Part shown: piece after piece, positions 34,032 through 43,415 of the stretch | How positions within the stretch are numbered: the first letter of the stretch is position 1 | Layout of the letters: each line of letters starts with the position of its first letter | Assembly: GCA_041581135.1 (NCBI GenBank) | Contig: JBFGCM010000002.1 | Coordinates: 37,216 to 101,215 of the forward strand | Source: JBFGCM01 sp041581135 | GTDB lineage: Bacteria; Actinomycetota; Acidimicrobiia; Spongiisociales; UBA5794 | Length of the DNA stretch: 64,000 nucleotides | Direction: 5' to 3' | Translations under genes and position numbers: made by a program | Notes under the pieces: generated by a model | The model's input: only the letters and a program-made list of their open reading frames with translations | Database searches by the model: none | What the model was told of the DNA's origin: nothing

Positions 34032-35534
34032 ATGGCGGAGTACCAGATCCCGTACCACCTGCCCCTGTCGGCCATCCGCTTCTCCGGTACCAAGACGGTG
34101 ACCACCGATCGGTTGCAGGAATCGCAGCCACCGACCACGAAGTGGCAATCCACTGCGGGCTTGGTGACCGTGGCCGACGCCACGACGCACTGCGCCACCG
34201 TGAAGGCCGGCTGGCTCCTCAACAGCAACGTGAGCCTTGCCTTCACCGAGGATGGCCGGCTCACCTCGGTGGACGCCACGAGCACCGGCTCGGCGTCGAC
34301 GTTGGTGAAGGGTGTGGTGACCGCCGGCGTCGCCCTTGCCGCCTCGGTACTCAGCCCCGCCTCCGGAGTCGCCGCGGCCACCATCGACGTGCTCCGAGGC
34401 GTCGAGGCCGGAGAGCCGCTCCCCGAAGAGGCTCCGGATCCCATCGCCGCCTACGCCGCTGAGCATCCCACCGAGGCGGCGCTGCGTGCTGCACTCATAG
34501 CGAGCGTGACGGAAGCCGAGCTTGCGCTGTCGGGCGCCCTCCAGGTCGTCATCGCAGAGCCCACCAACGACAACCTCAAGCGATACGAGAACCAGCAGAA
34601 GGCGCTGGGACTGGCCCGCGCCGACCTGGCGAGGGTGCAGCAGCACTTCATGGCGTGGCGCCAGTCCAAGATCACCACCCGGGAACAGACCCACGAGCAG
34701 ACCGTCACCCTGGACGAACTCCGGACCGCTGGAGTGGGATTCGACGGCAAGACCATCACGTGGCACGCCGAGCCGCCGTCGTGGGCGAGGGTGCTGTGGG
34801 ACAGGTGCGGCCTCATGGCGGTGGTCGAGTCCGACCCCCCGGCAGAGCAGCCCAGGACGGTGAGCAGGCCACAGCGGGGCGTGTCCGCGCGTCGGCCGAG
34901 GTCGGCGGCGATCGCCATCTACCGGCGCATCACCGAAGCCGACAACTGGGAAGCCGAGTTGGTGAGCGTGGACGACCACCTGGTCGTCGATGCCTCGTCT
35001 CGCTCGAATCTGTATCGGTTCCGCACGTCGATCTGGTCGAAGCGCAAGGTGACGCTCACGATGTCCGAGTCGGGACTCCTCACCGGCTACGCGCACGAGA
35101 CCACGGCGTCGGCAGAGAAGATCGGCGAAACGCTGGGGGCGCTGCCGGATTCGGTCGAGCAGGCATTGACGAAGGCATCCGGCATCCGGGACAAGCTCAC
35201 CGAGCTGGAGAACAAGGCCCGGGCGGAGGCCAAGGCCGATCTCGACGCTGCCATCGAAGAGAAGAAGCAGCAGATCGTCATGGCCGGTCTGCTCGCCACC
35301 GAGGCCGACCAGGTGGAGCTCGAGCGCCTCACCCAGCAGAAGGCGCTCCTCGATCAACAGGCATTGGTCGGCCGTGCGCCCCTGGCCGCCGAGCTCGAGA
35401 CCACGAAGAAGGAGCTGGAACTCGCCCAGAAGCAACGCGACCTGGCCACCGAGCGAGAGCTGGCGGAGTTGAAGATGGAGATCGCCCGCCTCGAGGCCGA
35501 GGTGGACCGCCTCGCCGCCGGCGGTGCGGAGTGA
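34032..35534 (+). CDS. hypothetical protein with duplicated domain and C-terminal coiled coil
   Basis: No family recognised. The 500-residue protein has no signal peptide. An N-terminal unit (about 5-110) with SLAFTEDGRLTSVDATSTGS appears to be repeated in the middle (about 295-390) as TLTMSESGLLTGYAHETTAS, each followed by an amphipathic helix. A hydrophobic stretch (TLVKGVVTAGVALAASVLSP) lies near residue 100. The last 110 residues are a charged coiled coil (KEEK/ELEL type). It has a good ribosome-binding site (GGAGGGAG) and a TAGCGT box upstream. It follows the DivIVA gene by 79 nt. Confidence 0.6.
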   Translation: MAEYQIPYHLPLSAIRFSGTKTVTTDRLQESQPPTTKWQSTAGLVTVADATTHCATVKAGWLLNSNVSLAFTEDGRLTSVDATSTGSASTLVKGVVTAGVALAASVLSPASGVAAATIDVLRGVEAGEPLPEEAPDPIAAYAAEHPTEAALRAALIASVTEAELALSGALQVVIAEPTNDNLKRYENQQKALGLARADLARVQQHFMAWRQSKITTREQTHEQTVTLDELRTAGVGFDGKTITWHAEPPSWARVLWDRCGLMAVVESDPPAEQPRTVSRPQRGVSARRPRSAAIAIYRRITEADNWEAELVSVDDHLVVDASSRSNLYRFRTSIWSKRKVTLTMSESGLLTGYAHETTASAEKIGETLGALPDSVEQALTKASGIRDKLTELENKARAEAKADLDAAIEEKKQQIVMAGLLATEADQVELERLTQQKALLDQQALVGRAPLAAELETTKKELELAQKQRDLATERELAELKMEIARLEAEVDRLAAGGAE

Positions 35535-35556
35535 CCCCGACGTCTCGCGGCGCCGC

Positions 35557-35910
35557 TCAGCCGGTGGCTTCGCCCCCGTCTGGGCCGTAGAACACCACCC
35601 ACAGCTCCAGATCCTCGGAAAAGTCGACGAACCGGTGCTCGACTCCGGCGGCGACGAACAGGGCGTCGCCGGTGCCGAACGGGATCTCCTCGCCCGCCCG
35701 CCAGAACACGCCGTGCCCTCTGGTCACGAAGTACAGCTCGTCCTGCGCATGGGGTTGCTGAGGGTCGGGATCGTCCGGCGCGTAGTACCCGAGCTCCAAC
35801 GTGCCGCGCTCGAGGAGCACGGCATAGGGCTTACGGCCGGCAGCTACCTCGTCGAGCGTGGTGACCCGGGCGTCGTCGATGCCGAACCTGGCTTGGTCGT
35901 GGCCCATCAT
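35557..35910 (-). CDS. cupin-2 domain protein
   Basis: Single-domain cupin of 117 residues. Cupin motif 1 is QQPHAQDELYFVTRGHGVF, with metal-ligand candidates His and Glu, and motif 2 is GDALFVAAGVEHRFVDF. It could be a small metal-dependent enzyme or a sensor domain; the substrate is unknown. The ATG at 35910 overlaps the preceding membrane-protein stop (ATGA), so the two are coupled. Confidence 0.83.
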   Translation of the reverse strand: MMGHDQARFGIDDARVTTLDEVAAGRKPYAVLLERGTLELGYYAPDDPDPQQPHAQDELYFVTRGHGVFWRAGEEIPFGTGDALFVAAGVEHRFVDFSEDLELWVVFYGPDGGEATG

Positions 35911-36284
35911 CGCTCCCAGGGTATCCCGAGAACGATGAGCACGAGGGACACAACCAACGCGACGCTGACCGTGCGGTATGAGGTGGCGACCACATCGGTC
36001 TTCCTGGCGCGCCGCATACCGATGTGAGCGACCGCAAGCGCCGCCAGCATGAACAGCGGGTGGAGCACTGCGATGAAGAACCCTTGCTGCCAGCCCTCGT
36101 TGAAGAGGTAGAGGACGATGCCGAGCGTCACCTGAATGTCCACGACCATCACAGTGATCGAGTAGAGCATCGCGTTCCATTGCTCTGCGCGGCCGGCGAC
36201 CACGAGCCCGTATCCCGCGGCGAACCCGATGTCGATCAGCACGATCCAACGCAGAAACGAATGAATGTCGACCAACAGGTCCAT
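35907..36284 (-). CDS. small four-helix membrane protein
   Basis: No family recognised with confidence. The 125-residue protein has four predicted TM helices. It opens MDLLVDIHSFLRWIVLIDIG, a pattern seen in small actinobacterial membrane proteins with a His in the first helix. The ATG at 36284 has GGGAGG upstream. It is coupled to the cupin gene by a 4-nt overlap. Confidence 0.7.
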   Translation of the reverse strand: MDLLVDIHSFLRWIVLIDIGFAAGYGLVVAGRAEQWNAMLYSITVMVVDIQVTLGIVLYLFNEGWQQGFFIAVLHPLFMLAALAVAHIGMRRARKTDVVATSYRTVSVALVVSLVLIVLGIPWER

Positions 36285-36405
36285 GCGCAGCCTCCCTGAT
36301 TGCGCGCATTCTGGCGCGGCGGCACGAGGGTGCCCAACCCGACGAGTGTGCTTGTTACCGCGTAATCGAGAGCCCAAGCACAACCGACCTCTCGCGCCGC
36401 CGTCC

Positions 36406-37308
36406 CTAGCTACGAAATCGGTCGAACCGCTCCAGCTCCAACCCGGCTGCGTCGAGCTGCTCGGTGACTGCGGCGAAGGCCGGCGCCGGGTCGGGGGGAT
36501 CGTCCAGCAGCTCTGCGATCGAGTCCCCCTCGCGTTCGACCGCCGTCCGCAGAGTCCAGCGGCCGGGGGGCGTCTCCTCGAGCTCGTCCCACGAGATGGG
36601 CATGGCCACCGGCGCACCAGGACGGGGTCGCAGCGACCACGGAGCCACGGCCGTGGCCCCCGCCCCGTTCCGGAGCCAGTCCATGAACACCCGGCCCCTC
36701 CGCTTTGCCTTGCGGAACTCCAGGGTGAAGCGATCGGGGGCCTCGGCCACCAGCAGCTCCGACACGCCCTGGGCGAACCCGGCGACCCGGTCTTGCGGCG
36801 TCGAGGCGACCGGGGCCACCACGTGGTATCCCTTGGAACCGGTGGTCATCAGGGCCGCCGGCAGACCAACCGCCTCCAGCAGATGACCCACAGCCCGCGC
36901 CGCCTCCGCAGCCTTGGCCGGATCCCCCTCGGGTGGGTCCAGGTCGAAGATCACCCGATCCGTGCGGAACAGGTCCTCGACGAGACTCGGCCACACATGA
37001 AACGTGACCGTGTTCTGGTTCGCCAGATAGGCGATCCCCCTGGCATCGTCGACCACCGGATACACCGTGACGCCGTCGCTCTTGGGGACCTCGACGCGCC
37101 GTATGTAGTCGGGGAAGTAGTCGGCGGCGTTCTTCTGCATGAAGCCGCTCGCTTCGATCCCCTGCGGGAAGCGCTGCAGCGTGAGGGGCCGCCCGGCCAG
37201 ATGGGGCAGCATGCGCTCCGCCACGTCGACGTAGTAGCCGACCACCTCGGCCTTCGTGATGGCGGCGTCGGGGAACATCACTTTGTCTGGGCTCGAGACC
37301 TCGATCAC
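36406..37308 (-). CDS. stand-alone LigD-type polymerase domain (primase-polymerase)
   Basis: NHEJ-type primase-polymerase of 300 residues matching the polymerase domain of LigD without ligase or phosphoesterase domains. Visible motifs are KVMFPDAAITKAEVVGYY, the catalytic FDLDPPEG, MTTGSKGYHVVAPV and FMDWLRNGAGATAVAPWSLR. It would add or fill in nucleotides (often ribonucleotides) at Ku-bridged ends. Ku and a ligase gene are not in the window. Its ATG overlaps the hutF stop (ATGA). Confidence 0.9.
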   Translation of the reverse strand: MIEVSSPDKVMFPDAAITKAEVVGYYVDVAERMLPHLAGRPLTLQRFPQGIEASGFMQKNAADYFPDYIRRVEVPKSDGVTVYPVVDDARGIAYLANQNTVTFHVWPSLVEDLFRTDRVIFDLDPPEGDPAKAAEAARAVGHLLEAVGLPAALMTTGSKGYHVVAPVASTPQDRVAGFAQGVSELLVAEAPDRFTLEFRKAKRRGRVFMDWLRNGAGATAVAPWSLRPRPGAPVAMPISWDELEETPPGRWTLRTAVEREGDSIAELLDDPPDPAPAFAAVTEQLDAAGLELERFDRFRS

Positions 37309-38636
37309 GACAGGACCGCTGCCAGTTCGCGCTCCACGTCGACCCGGACATGACGGCCGTCGCTCACCACCACCTCACCCCCGACGACCACCGTGTGGAC
37401 GTCGGCGGCCGTCGCCGCAAACACCGCCGCAGCCAGCGGATCGGCGCCAACGGTTCGCACCGAGTCGAGCCGGATCACGGTGAGGTCCACCGGCGCGCCC
37501 ACGGCCAGTCGTCCTCCACCCGGCCACCCCAGTGCGCCGTAGCCTCCCGCCGTCCCGAGTGTCAGTAGCTCCTGGGTGGTGTGCACACCGCGCTCCCCCG
37601 AGGTGAGCCGGGCATGCATCTCCACCGCGCGCACTTCAGTGAAGGGATCCACCGTGGCATGGGAGTCGGACCCGACGCACAGTGCGACGCCGGCATCGGT
37701 CATCGCAGCCGAGGCACCGATGCCGTCACCCAGGTCCTGCTCGGTGGTCGGGCACAGCGCGACGGCCGCACCGGCGGAGCCGAGGCGTCCGATGTCCGCC
37801 GGACTGCAGTGGGTCGCGTGCACTGCGGTGAAACGGGGTCCGACGGCGCCGGCGTCGGCGAGCACTTCCACCGGGGTCCGCCCGTATGCGGCCACTGCCT
37901 GGCCGTTCTCCGCCGGTTGCTCGGACACGTGGGCGTGCAACGGGACCTCGCGTTCCGCAGCCCACTCGGCGATCAGGCGCATCTCATCGGGGGGGACCGC
38001 CCTCACCGAGTGGATGGCGGCCCCGATGCGGCAGTCGGCGCCACCGCCGAGCTCGCTCACTCGTTCGGCCCATGCCACGGCATCTGCATCGGCAAAGCGT
38101 CGCTGGGCCGCGTCGAGCGGCAGGGCTCGCCCACCGTCGTCGAGCCCACCCTGGAGGTAGCACGCATCCAGCAGGGTCAAGCGGATCCCGACGTCGCGTG
38201 CCGCCTCGATCACGGCGCGGCCCATGGAGTTGGGATCGCCGTATGGGGCCCCGACAGGGTCGTGGTGCAGGTAGTGGAACTCCCCCACCACCGTGAATCC
38301 CGCCGTCAGCATCTCAGCGAACACGGCCCGGGCCACCGCCCGGTACTGCTCCGGATCGAGCTGCCCGGCGATCTCGTACATCGTCTCCCGCCACGTCCAG
38401 AAGCTGCCGGTCGTGCCGTGGGTACGGCCCCGCAACAACCGGTGGAAGGCGTGACTGTGGGCATTGGCGAGGCCGGGGAGGGTCAGTCCCCGCAGGACCG
38501 TTGCACTGTCCGGAGCGGTCGGCGCCCGCCCGATGCCGGCGACCGAACCGTCGCCCGCCACGTCGATGAGCACTCCCGGCTCCGCGCGATCGCCGCCGAG
38601 CCAGGCGAGTTCGGCCCAGAAGCTCCTCGCCGACAC
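37305..38636 (-). CDS. hutF: formimidoylglutamate deiminase
   Basis: Amidohydrolase of 443 residues matching HutF, which converts N-formimino-L-glutamate to N-formyl-L-glutamate in histidine degradation. The metal site is NAHSHAFHR, with EFHYLHHD, VPLHAHVSEQPAEN, HATHCSPADI and GSDSHATVDP. The start is the GTG at 38636, one base after the def stop; an in-frame extension would run through def and was rejected. No other hut genes are visible. Guanine deaminase relatives are the main alternative. Confidence 0.85.
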   Translation of the reverse strand: MSARSFWAELAWLGGDRAEPGVLIDVAGDGSVAGIGRAPTAPDSATVLRGLTLPGLANAHSHAFHRLLRGRTHGTTGSFWTWRETMYEIAGQLDPEQYRAVARAVFAEMLTAGFTVVGEFHYLHHDPVGAPYGDPNSMGRAVIEAARDVGIRLTLLDACYLQGGLDDGGRALPLDAAQRRFADADAVAWAERVSELGGGADCRIGAAIHSVRAVPPDEMRLIAEWAAEREVPLHAHVSEQPAENGQAVAAYGRTPVEVLADAGAVGPRFTAVHATHCSPADIGRLGSAGAAVALCPTTEQDLGDGIGASAAMTDAGVALCVGSDSHATVDPFTEVRAVEMHARLTSGERGVHTTQELLTLGTAGGYGALGWPGGGRLAVGAPVDLTVIRLDSVRTVGADPLAAAVFAATAADVHTVVVGGEVVVSDGRHVRVDVERELAAVLS

Positions 38637-38637
38637 G

Positions 38638-39207
38638 TCAAGATCCGATCCGGTCGACGAACTCGGTGATCCGTGCCACGAACGCCTCCTCGTGGTGCGC
38701 GGTGTACTGCTCCCATGTGGCCAGGGTTCGGGGGTCGATTCGGTCGACGATGAGGGTGCCGTCGAGGTGATCGATCTCATGCTGGAACGTGCCGGCGGTG
38801 AGCCCGTGGTGCCGCACCACGTGCTCGGCGCCGTGCCGATCCTGGTAGCGCACCTCGATGTGGACGAACCGCTCCAGCTCGCCGCGGAGCGGCACCGACA
38901 GGCAGCCCTCGTTGATCACCACTGTCTCGTCGTCCAGAGGCGTGAACGTGGGGTTGACCGCCACGGTCAAGGGGATCGGCGGTTTGTAGGGATACCGCCG
39001 GTTGCCGGACACCTCGATGGTGGTGATCCGGAGTTCGGCGCCCACCTGGTTGGCGGCAATGCCGGCGCCGGCGGCGTGGCGCATCGTCTCGATCATGTCG
39101 TCGATGAGCTGCTGGGCCGGCGGAAGGGCCAACTCCTCCGGAGAGACGAACCGGGTGGGACGGCGCAGGATGGGATGGCCGATCGGGACGATCGGCAGCA
39201 CCGCCAC
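38638..39207 (-). CDS. def: peptide deformylase
   Basis: Removes the formyl group from the N-terminal methionine of nascent proteins. The 189-residue protein shows all three metal/active-site motifs: GAGIAANQVG, EGCLSVP and QHEIDHLDG. It leads an operon with hutF and the LigD-type polymerase gene. Confidence 0.95.
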   Translation of the reverse strand: MAVLPIVPIGHPILRRPTRFVSPEELALPPAQQLIDDMIETMRHAAGAGIAANQVGAELRITTIEVSGNRRYPYKPPIPLTVAVNPTFTPLDDETVVINEGCLSVPLRGELERFVHIEVRYQDRHGAEHVVRHHGLTAGTFQHEIDHLDGTLIVDRIDPRTLATWEQYTAHHEEAFVARITEFVDRIGS

Positions 39208-39293
39208 GTCACACCTCGATGCGCAGGCCGGCCACGCGGGAGAGGAAGGGTCTCAACAGGTGACCGAGGCTACTGCCCGGAGGTGGAGGCCGT

Positions 39294-41372
39294 TCAGCCT
39301 GCCTGGACGAGGTTGCGGCCCTTGTGTTTCGCTGAGAACATGGCCGCATCGGCGCGGTCCAGCAAGCCTTGGACGTTCACCATGTCCGAGCTGAGGGCGG
39401 CGACCCCGACACTGATCGTCACGTCGAGGGGTCCGATGGACGTCGCGATCGGCTCATCGGCGACCACGGCCCGGAGCCGTTCTCCCACATCGAGGGCTTT
39501 GGAGAGACCGGTCTCTGGCATGACCACGGCGAACTCCTCTCCGCCGTACCGTCCGAACACGTCGACGTCGCGCAAGGCGGCGGCGCAGCGCTGGGCCATC
39601 GCCACCAGCACCTCGTCACCCACCGAGTGACCGTAGGTGTCGTTGACCCGCTTGAAGTTGTCGATGTCGAACATGATCCCGGACAGCGGCCGGCCATAAC
39701 GGCGCGCCGTCCGGAGCTCGCGCTCGCCGAGCTCGAAGAGGTTCCGGCGATTGTGGATTCCGGTGAGCTCGTCGGTGACCGCCAGGTGCTGCATGTCCTC
39801 GAACAGCAAGGCGTTGGCGATGGCGATCGCCATCTGCCCTGCCATGGCGGAGGCCAGATCGACGTCACGGGGCGTGAAGGAACGCTGGTCGTCGCGATTG
39901 ATCGCGGTGAGGGTCCCCAGCCGGCGTCCGCTGTGGAACATGGGCACCACCAGCAGGGAGCCGCACCCGGCATCGGTGCGCCGCTGATGGGCCTCGTCGC
40001 TCTCACGGTGGTCGCGATCACCGTTGGCGAGGAACACCGGTCGCCGGTTGCGTAGCACCCATCCGGCCAGACCGTCCCACATGGCGTCGAAGGTGAGGTC
40101 TTCCACGGCGGCCTGGGCGCCGGCGCCCGCCGCGGCGCGGTGGGTGATGCGGCGCTCGTCGACATCGGTGAGGAAGAGCGCAACTTGGTGCGCCGGGAGC
40201 GCATTTGCCACCGACTCGGCGAGTCCGCCCAGCAGCTCATTCACGCCGCCTTCCTTGTTCAACGCCTGAGCCACCTGGTACAGGGCCCGCACCTCGTTGG
40301 CTGCGGCGGCGCTCGACTCTTCCAGGCGGGCTTGTTCCAGCGCCACCGCTACCTGGTTGGCCATGGCCTGCAGCAACGCAGCGTCGTCGTCGTCGAAATC
40401 CGGCTGGTCGAGATTGCGAATGGCGGTCAGGGTGCCCACGTACTCACCGTCGTAGCGAAGCGGAGCCACCACCAGTGAACCGCCTTTGGTCTCCTTGCGA
40501 CGCACCTGCAAGGCGTCGCTCTCCCTCGGGTCGGGTTGCGTCCGGGAGGACTTGACGGTTGCACCTTGCCTGATCGCGAACCCGGTGAGGCCGCCCATCA
40601 GTTCCTCGAAGGTGTCGTGACCGATCTTCTCTGCGCCGGGACCGCCAATGGAGTAGTGCGTGACGTCGCGATGCTCTTGATCCAGCGTCACCACGACGAC
40701 CCGATCGGCTTCGACGGCCGCCACCGTCATGTCGGTCACGATCTCGATGACATCTTCGACGCCCGAAGCGGAGATCAGCGCGTTGCTCACGTGGCTGAGC
40801 ACTTGGGCCCGGTCTCGGGCCCGCCGGGTCTCGTCGATGAGATGGGCATGGACGATGGCACTCGCAGCGCGCCGGGCGACGACCTCGAGGAAGACGACAT
40901 CGGCCTCGGACCACTCGCATGGCTCTGTCTGGAGGGCATAGAGCACACCGTTGGCTCGTCCTTCGGCGACGATGGGGACCCCGCAGTAGGCGGCGATGCC
41001 GTGATCGCGGGTGAATTGGGTGGTGCCGAGGGGGTCCAGCTTGGTGTCTGCCACGACGATTGGTTGGAGGGTGTCCACGATGTAGCGGGACGCGCCGCCC
41101 TGGCGGCGCACCGTGCGGGCGGGAGCAGCGTTGTCCTGATCGGGGATGGTGGTGGCGGAGACGGCGAAGCGCTCGGCCTCGGCGTCCCACAGGATGACGG
41201 ACGCGCCGTACGCGGGCAGGAACTCCTTCACGACGTCGGCAACCTGTCCGAGCACGTCGTCCAGCGAGTCGCCGATGAGCTCTACTGCTGCGAGCGCGGC
41301 CAGGCGCCGAAGGTGCTCGTCGAGCTCTTCGGCGGCGACGGTTTCGGCGATTTCACTGGCCGGTACGGCCAT
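39294..41372 (-). CDS. diguanylate cyclase with three GAF domains
   Basis: Probable c-di-GMP synthase of 692 residues, without TM helices. Three GAF sensor domains (about 28-178, 200-345, 372-525) precede a GGDEF domain (about 535-690). The active site is GRYGGEEFAVVMPETG (GGEEF near 607-611), and an inhibitory I-site RDVD lies five residues before it, so the enzyme should be active and product-inhibited. The GAF domains may bind small ligands or sense redox state. The start is the ATG at 41372 with AGGGG upstream. Confidence 0.92.
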   Translation of the reverse strand: MAVPASEIAETVAAEELDEHLRRLAALAAVELIGDSLDDVLGQVADVVKEFLPAYGASVILWDAEAERFAVSATTIPDQDNAAPARTVRRQGGASRYIVDTLQPIVVADTKLDPLGTTQFTRDHGIAAYCGVPIVAEGRANGVLYALQTEPCEWSEADVVFLEVVARRAASAIVHAHLIDETRRARDRAQVLSHVSNALISASGVEDVIEIVTDMTVAAVEADRVVVVTLDQEHRDVTHYSIGGPGAEKIGHDTFEELMGGLTGFAIRQGATVKSSRTQPDPRESDALQVRRKETKGGSLVVAPLRYDGEYVGTLTAIRNLDQPDFDDDDAALLQAMANQVAVALEQARLEESSAAAANEVRALYQVAQALNKEGGVNELLGGLAESVANALPAHQVALFLTDVDERRITHRAAAGAGAQAAVEDLTFDAMWDGLAGWVLRNRRPVFLANGDRDHRESDEAHQRRTDAGCGSLLVVPMFHSGRRLGTLTAINRDDQRSFTPRDVDLASAMAGQMAIAIANALLFEDMQHLAVTDELTGIHNRRNLFELGERELRTARRYGRPLSGIMFDIDNFKRVNDTYGHSVGDEVLVAMAQRCAAALRDVDVFGRYGGEEFAVVMPETGLSKALDVGERLRAVVADEPIATSIGPLDVTISVGVAALSSDMVNVQGLLDRADAAMFSAKHKGRNLVQAG

Positions 41373-41443
41373 GGAGAACCCCTCAGTCAGTCCACGGGAC
41401 TAGACATCGGCCCACTACACGGGCGTCTTGAGGGGTTCTTCGG

Positions 41444-42202
41444 TCAGAGCCTGGAGCGAATCCAGGCGACGTCGGCGGCCTGGTCGGCGGCACCGCCGGG
41501 CGTTTCCACCACCACCGGCACGCCTGCAGAGGTGACCACGGCCATCAGCAGCTCCTCGGGGATCTCGCCGGCGCCGAGGTTGGCGTGCCGATCCCGGCCA
41601 CTGTCATGCGGATCGCGGGAATCGTTGCAGTGCACCAGCTCGACGGGGCGGGCAACGCTCTCGATCACCTCTACCGCGGTGGCCAGATCCTCGCCGGCGG
41701 CCCAGGCATGGCAGGTGTCCAGGCAGATACCCACGTTGTACTCGCCGATGTGCTCCCACAGCGGACCGTAGTTCTCCAGCGACCGGGCGATGGCCTCGCC
41801 TCCACCCGCCGTGTTCTCGATGAGGATTCGAACGCTCGTCTCGAACGAGTCCAGCGCCTTCCGCCAACGCTCATAGCCCACCGACAGGTCCTCGTCGTCG
41901 CCGACATGACCGCCGTGCACGATCAGTGCGGTCGCACCCACTGCTTCGGCGTCTGCCGCCGCTTGCGCCAGGTTCTTGCGGCTCGGAATGCGGATCCGGT
42001 TGTTGGGTGAGCCCACGTTGATGAGATAGGGGGCGTGCACGTACACCGGCATCTCGGCGGACCGCAATTGGTCGGTGTCGGCTCGTGGAGGCGGCGGCTT
42101 CCAGGTCTGCGGATCGCCGATGAACAGCTGGACGAGATCGGCGTCACGAGCGTGGGCCGCGGCGAGGACGTCGTCCCCACCGACATGCGCACCGATCAGC
42201 AT
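41444..42202 (-). CDS. nfo: deoxyribonuclease IV (endonuclease IV family)
   Basis: AP endonuclease of base-excision repair, 252 residues, with a TIM-barrel tri-zinc site. Ligand motifs are VYVHAPYLINVGSP, LIVHGGHVG, ILIENTAGGGEA, CLDTCHAWAAG, LVHCNDS with DRHANLGAG, and VVVETPGG. Slightly shorter than E. coli Nfo but complete. It is the last gene of the pyrE / membrane protein / nfo run. Confidence 0.92.
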   Translation of the reverse strand: MLIGAHVGGDDVLAAAHARDADLVQLFIGDPQTWKPPPPRADTDQLRSAEMPVYVHAPYLINVGSPNNRIRIPSRKNLAQAAADAEAVGATALIVHGGHVGDDEDLSVGYERWRKALDSFETSVRILIENTAGGGEAIARSLENYGPLWEHIGEYNVGICLDTCHAWAAGEDLATAVEVIESVARPVELVHCNDSRDPHDSGRDRHANLGAGEIPEELLMAVVTSAGVPVVVETPGGAADQAADVAWIRSRL

Positions 42203-42215
42203 GGCGCAACAGCCG

Positions 42216-42773
42216 TCATGGCAGATCCTCGTCGAGCGCGTACCGCTCGAGCCTGGTGTTGGCCGCGGCGGCCACCTGATCGACCGGAGCGCTCCAACCG
42301 GTGGCGTCCACGATCAGTGCTGCGCCCGACCACTCGGCGCGCCACGGTCGCTCGGGAAGGCCCGGGTCGTCGGAGAACCGAATGACGAGCGCGTCCCGGC
42401 GGCCCGTGTCCTCGTCCTTGAGGCTGCGACGCTCCACGCCGGCGACGTACCGCCACGAGACGAAATGGGGGGCTTTGCCGGGAGAGCCCAGGGCCAGCGC
42501 CATGCCGTCGGAACCGATGGCCACCACCGGGGCACGATGCCCGGCGAACGACCCCGCCACCAGCCCGGCACCGACCACCAGAAACACCGATCCCCATATG
42601 TAGTCCACCCGCTGCTCGTTGCGGCCCCGCGTGGTGACGACACCGTCCTCGGTGGTCTTGGGCGGTTGCGACAACAGGTTGAGCCAGAGAATGTCCAGCG
42701 CCGCCACGATCAGCAGCACCCCCGCTGCCAGCAGGAACCACGGTCGGAGCCGATGGCGATACACCCGCATCAT
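42216..42773 (-). CDS. two-helix membrane protein of unknown function (PH-like C-terminal part)
   Basis: No named family. The 185-residue protein has two TM helices (PWFLLAAGVLLIVAALDILWL and WGSVFLVVGAGLVAGSFAG). A C-terminal beta-rich part with VVAIGSDGMALAL and VSWRYVAGVER resembles bacterial PH-like domains. Its ATG overlaps the pyrE stop (ATGA), and nfo follows 13 nt downstream. Confidence 0.7.
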   Translation of the reverse strand: MMRVYRHRLRPWFLLAAGVLLIVAALDILWLNLLSQPPKTTEDGVVTTRGRNEQRVDYIWGSVFLVVGAGLVAGSFAGHRAPVVAIGSDGMALALGSPGKAPHFVSWRYVAGVERRSLKDEDTGRRDALVIRFSDDPGLPERPWRAEWSGAALIVDATGWSAPVDQVAAAANTRLERYALDEDLP

Positions 42774-43351
42774 GGTTCGACACCGAGATCCTCGGGCACG
42801 ATGAGGGCCAGGTACGGCACGTCGGCCTCCTGCATGAGCGCCGCCACGACGCCGTCACTGCGGTCGACCACGGCGATCGCCTGCACCACGCCGATGCCTT
42901 CGGATCGAACGACGGCGACGGCTTCCATGAACGCGCCTCCCGTCGACGTGGTGTCCTCGACGATGACGGCGCGGTCACCACGTTCCACCGGTCCGACGAG
43001 GCGGCCCCCGGTGCCGTGGTTCTTGGTCTGCTTGCGAATGCTGAAGGCGGCGAGTGGCCGATCGTCGAGGGCGGCGATGGTCGCAGTCGCGACCGCGATC
43101 GGATCTGCACCCATCGTCATGCCCCCGACGGCCGTGGCGTGGGGGGACATGATCTCGAGCACACACCGGGCCACGAGCACCGCACCGTCACCGGAAAACG
43201 TTGTTTGACGAGCATCGAGATACCACGACGATTCTCTACCCGATCTCAGCGTGAAGGGCCCATCGGTCCGGAGGGCATGCTCCGCCAGGTGCCTGACCAG
43301 GGCCTTTTGGTATGCCAGAAAAAAATCCGAAAAATCCGAAAAATCGCTCAA
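42770..43351 (-). CDS. pyrE: orotate phosphoribosyltransferase, TTG start
   Basis: PyrE joins orotate and PRPP to make orotidine 5'-monophosphate in pyrimidine synthesis. The 193-residue chain has FTLRSGRESSWYLDAR, VGGMTMGADPIA and the PRPP loop AVIVEDTTSTGGA. The start is the TTG at 43351 with GGAG 5 nt upstream; no other in-frame start precedes the conserved region. The first 11 residues, MSDFSDFSDFF, come from a tandem 9-nt repeat ending in a T7 run. A strong hairpin lies 65 nt upstream of the start. Confidence 0.92.
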   Translation of the reverse strand: MSDFSDFSDFFLAYQKALVRHLAEHALRTDGPFTLRSGRESSWYLDARQTTFSGDGAVLVARCVLEIMSPHATAVGGMTMGADPIAVATATIAALDDRPLAAFSIRKQTKNHGTGGRLVGPVERGDRAVIVEDTTSTGGAFMEAVAVVRSEGIGVVQAIAVVDRSDGVVAALMQEADVPYLALIVPEDLGVEP

Positions 43352-43415
43352 GATCTCTCCAGTGGGGCCGATGTACCCCTCAGACAGGATGCCTTCCTAC
43401 CTCCCGTCTAAGCCC

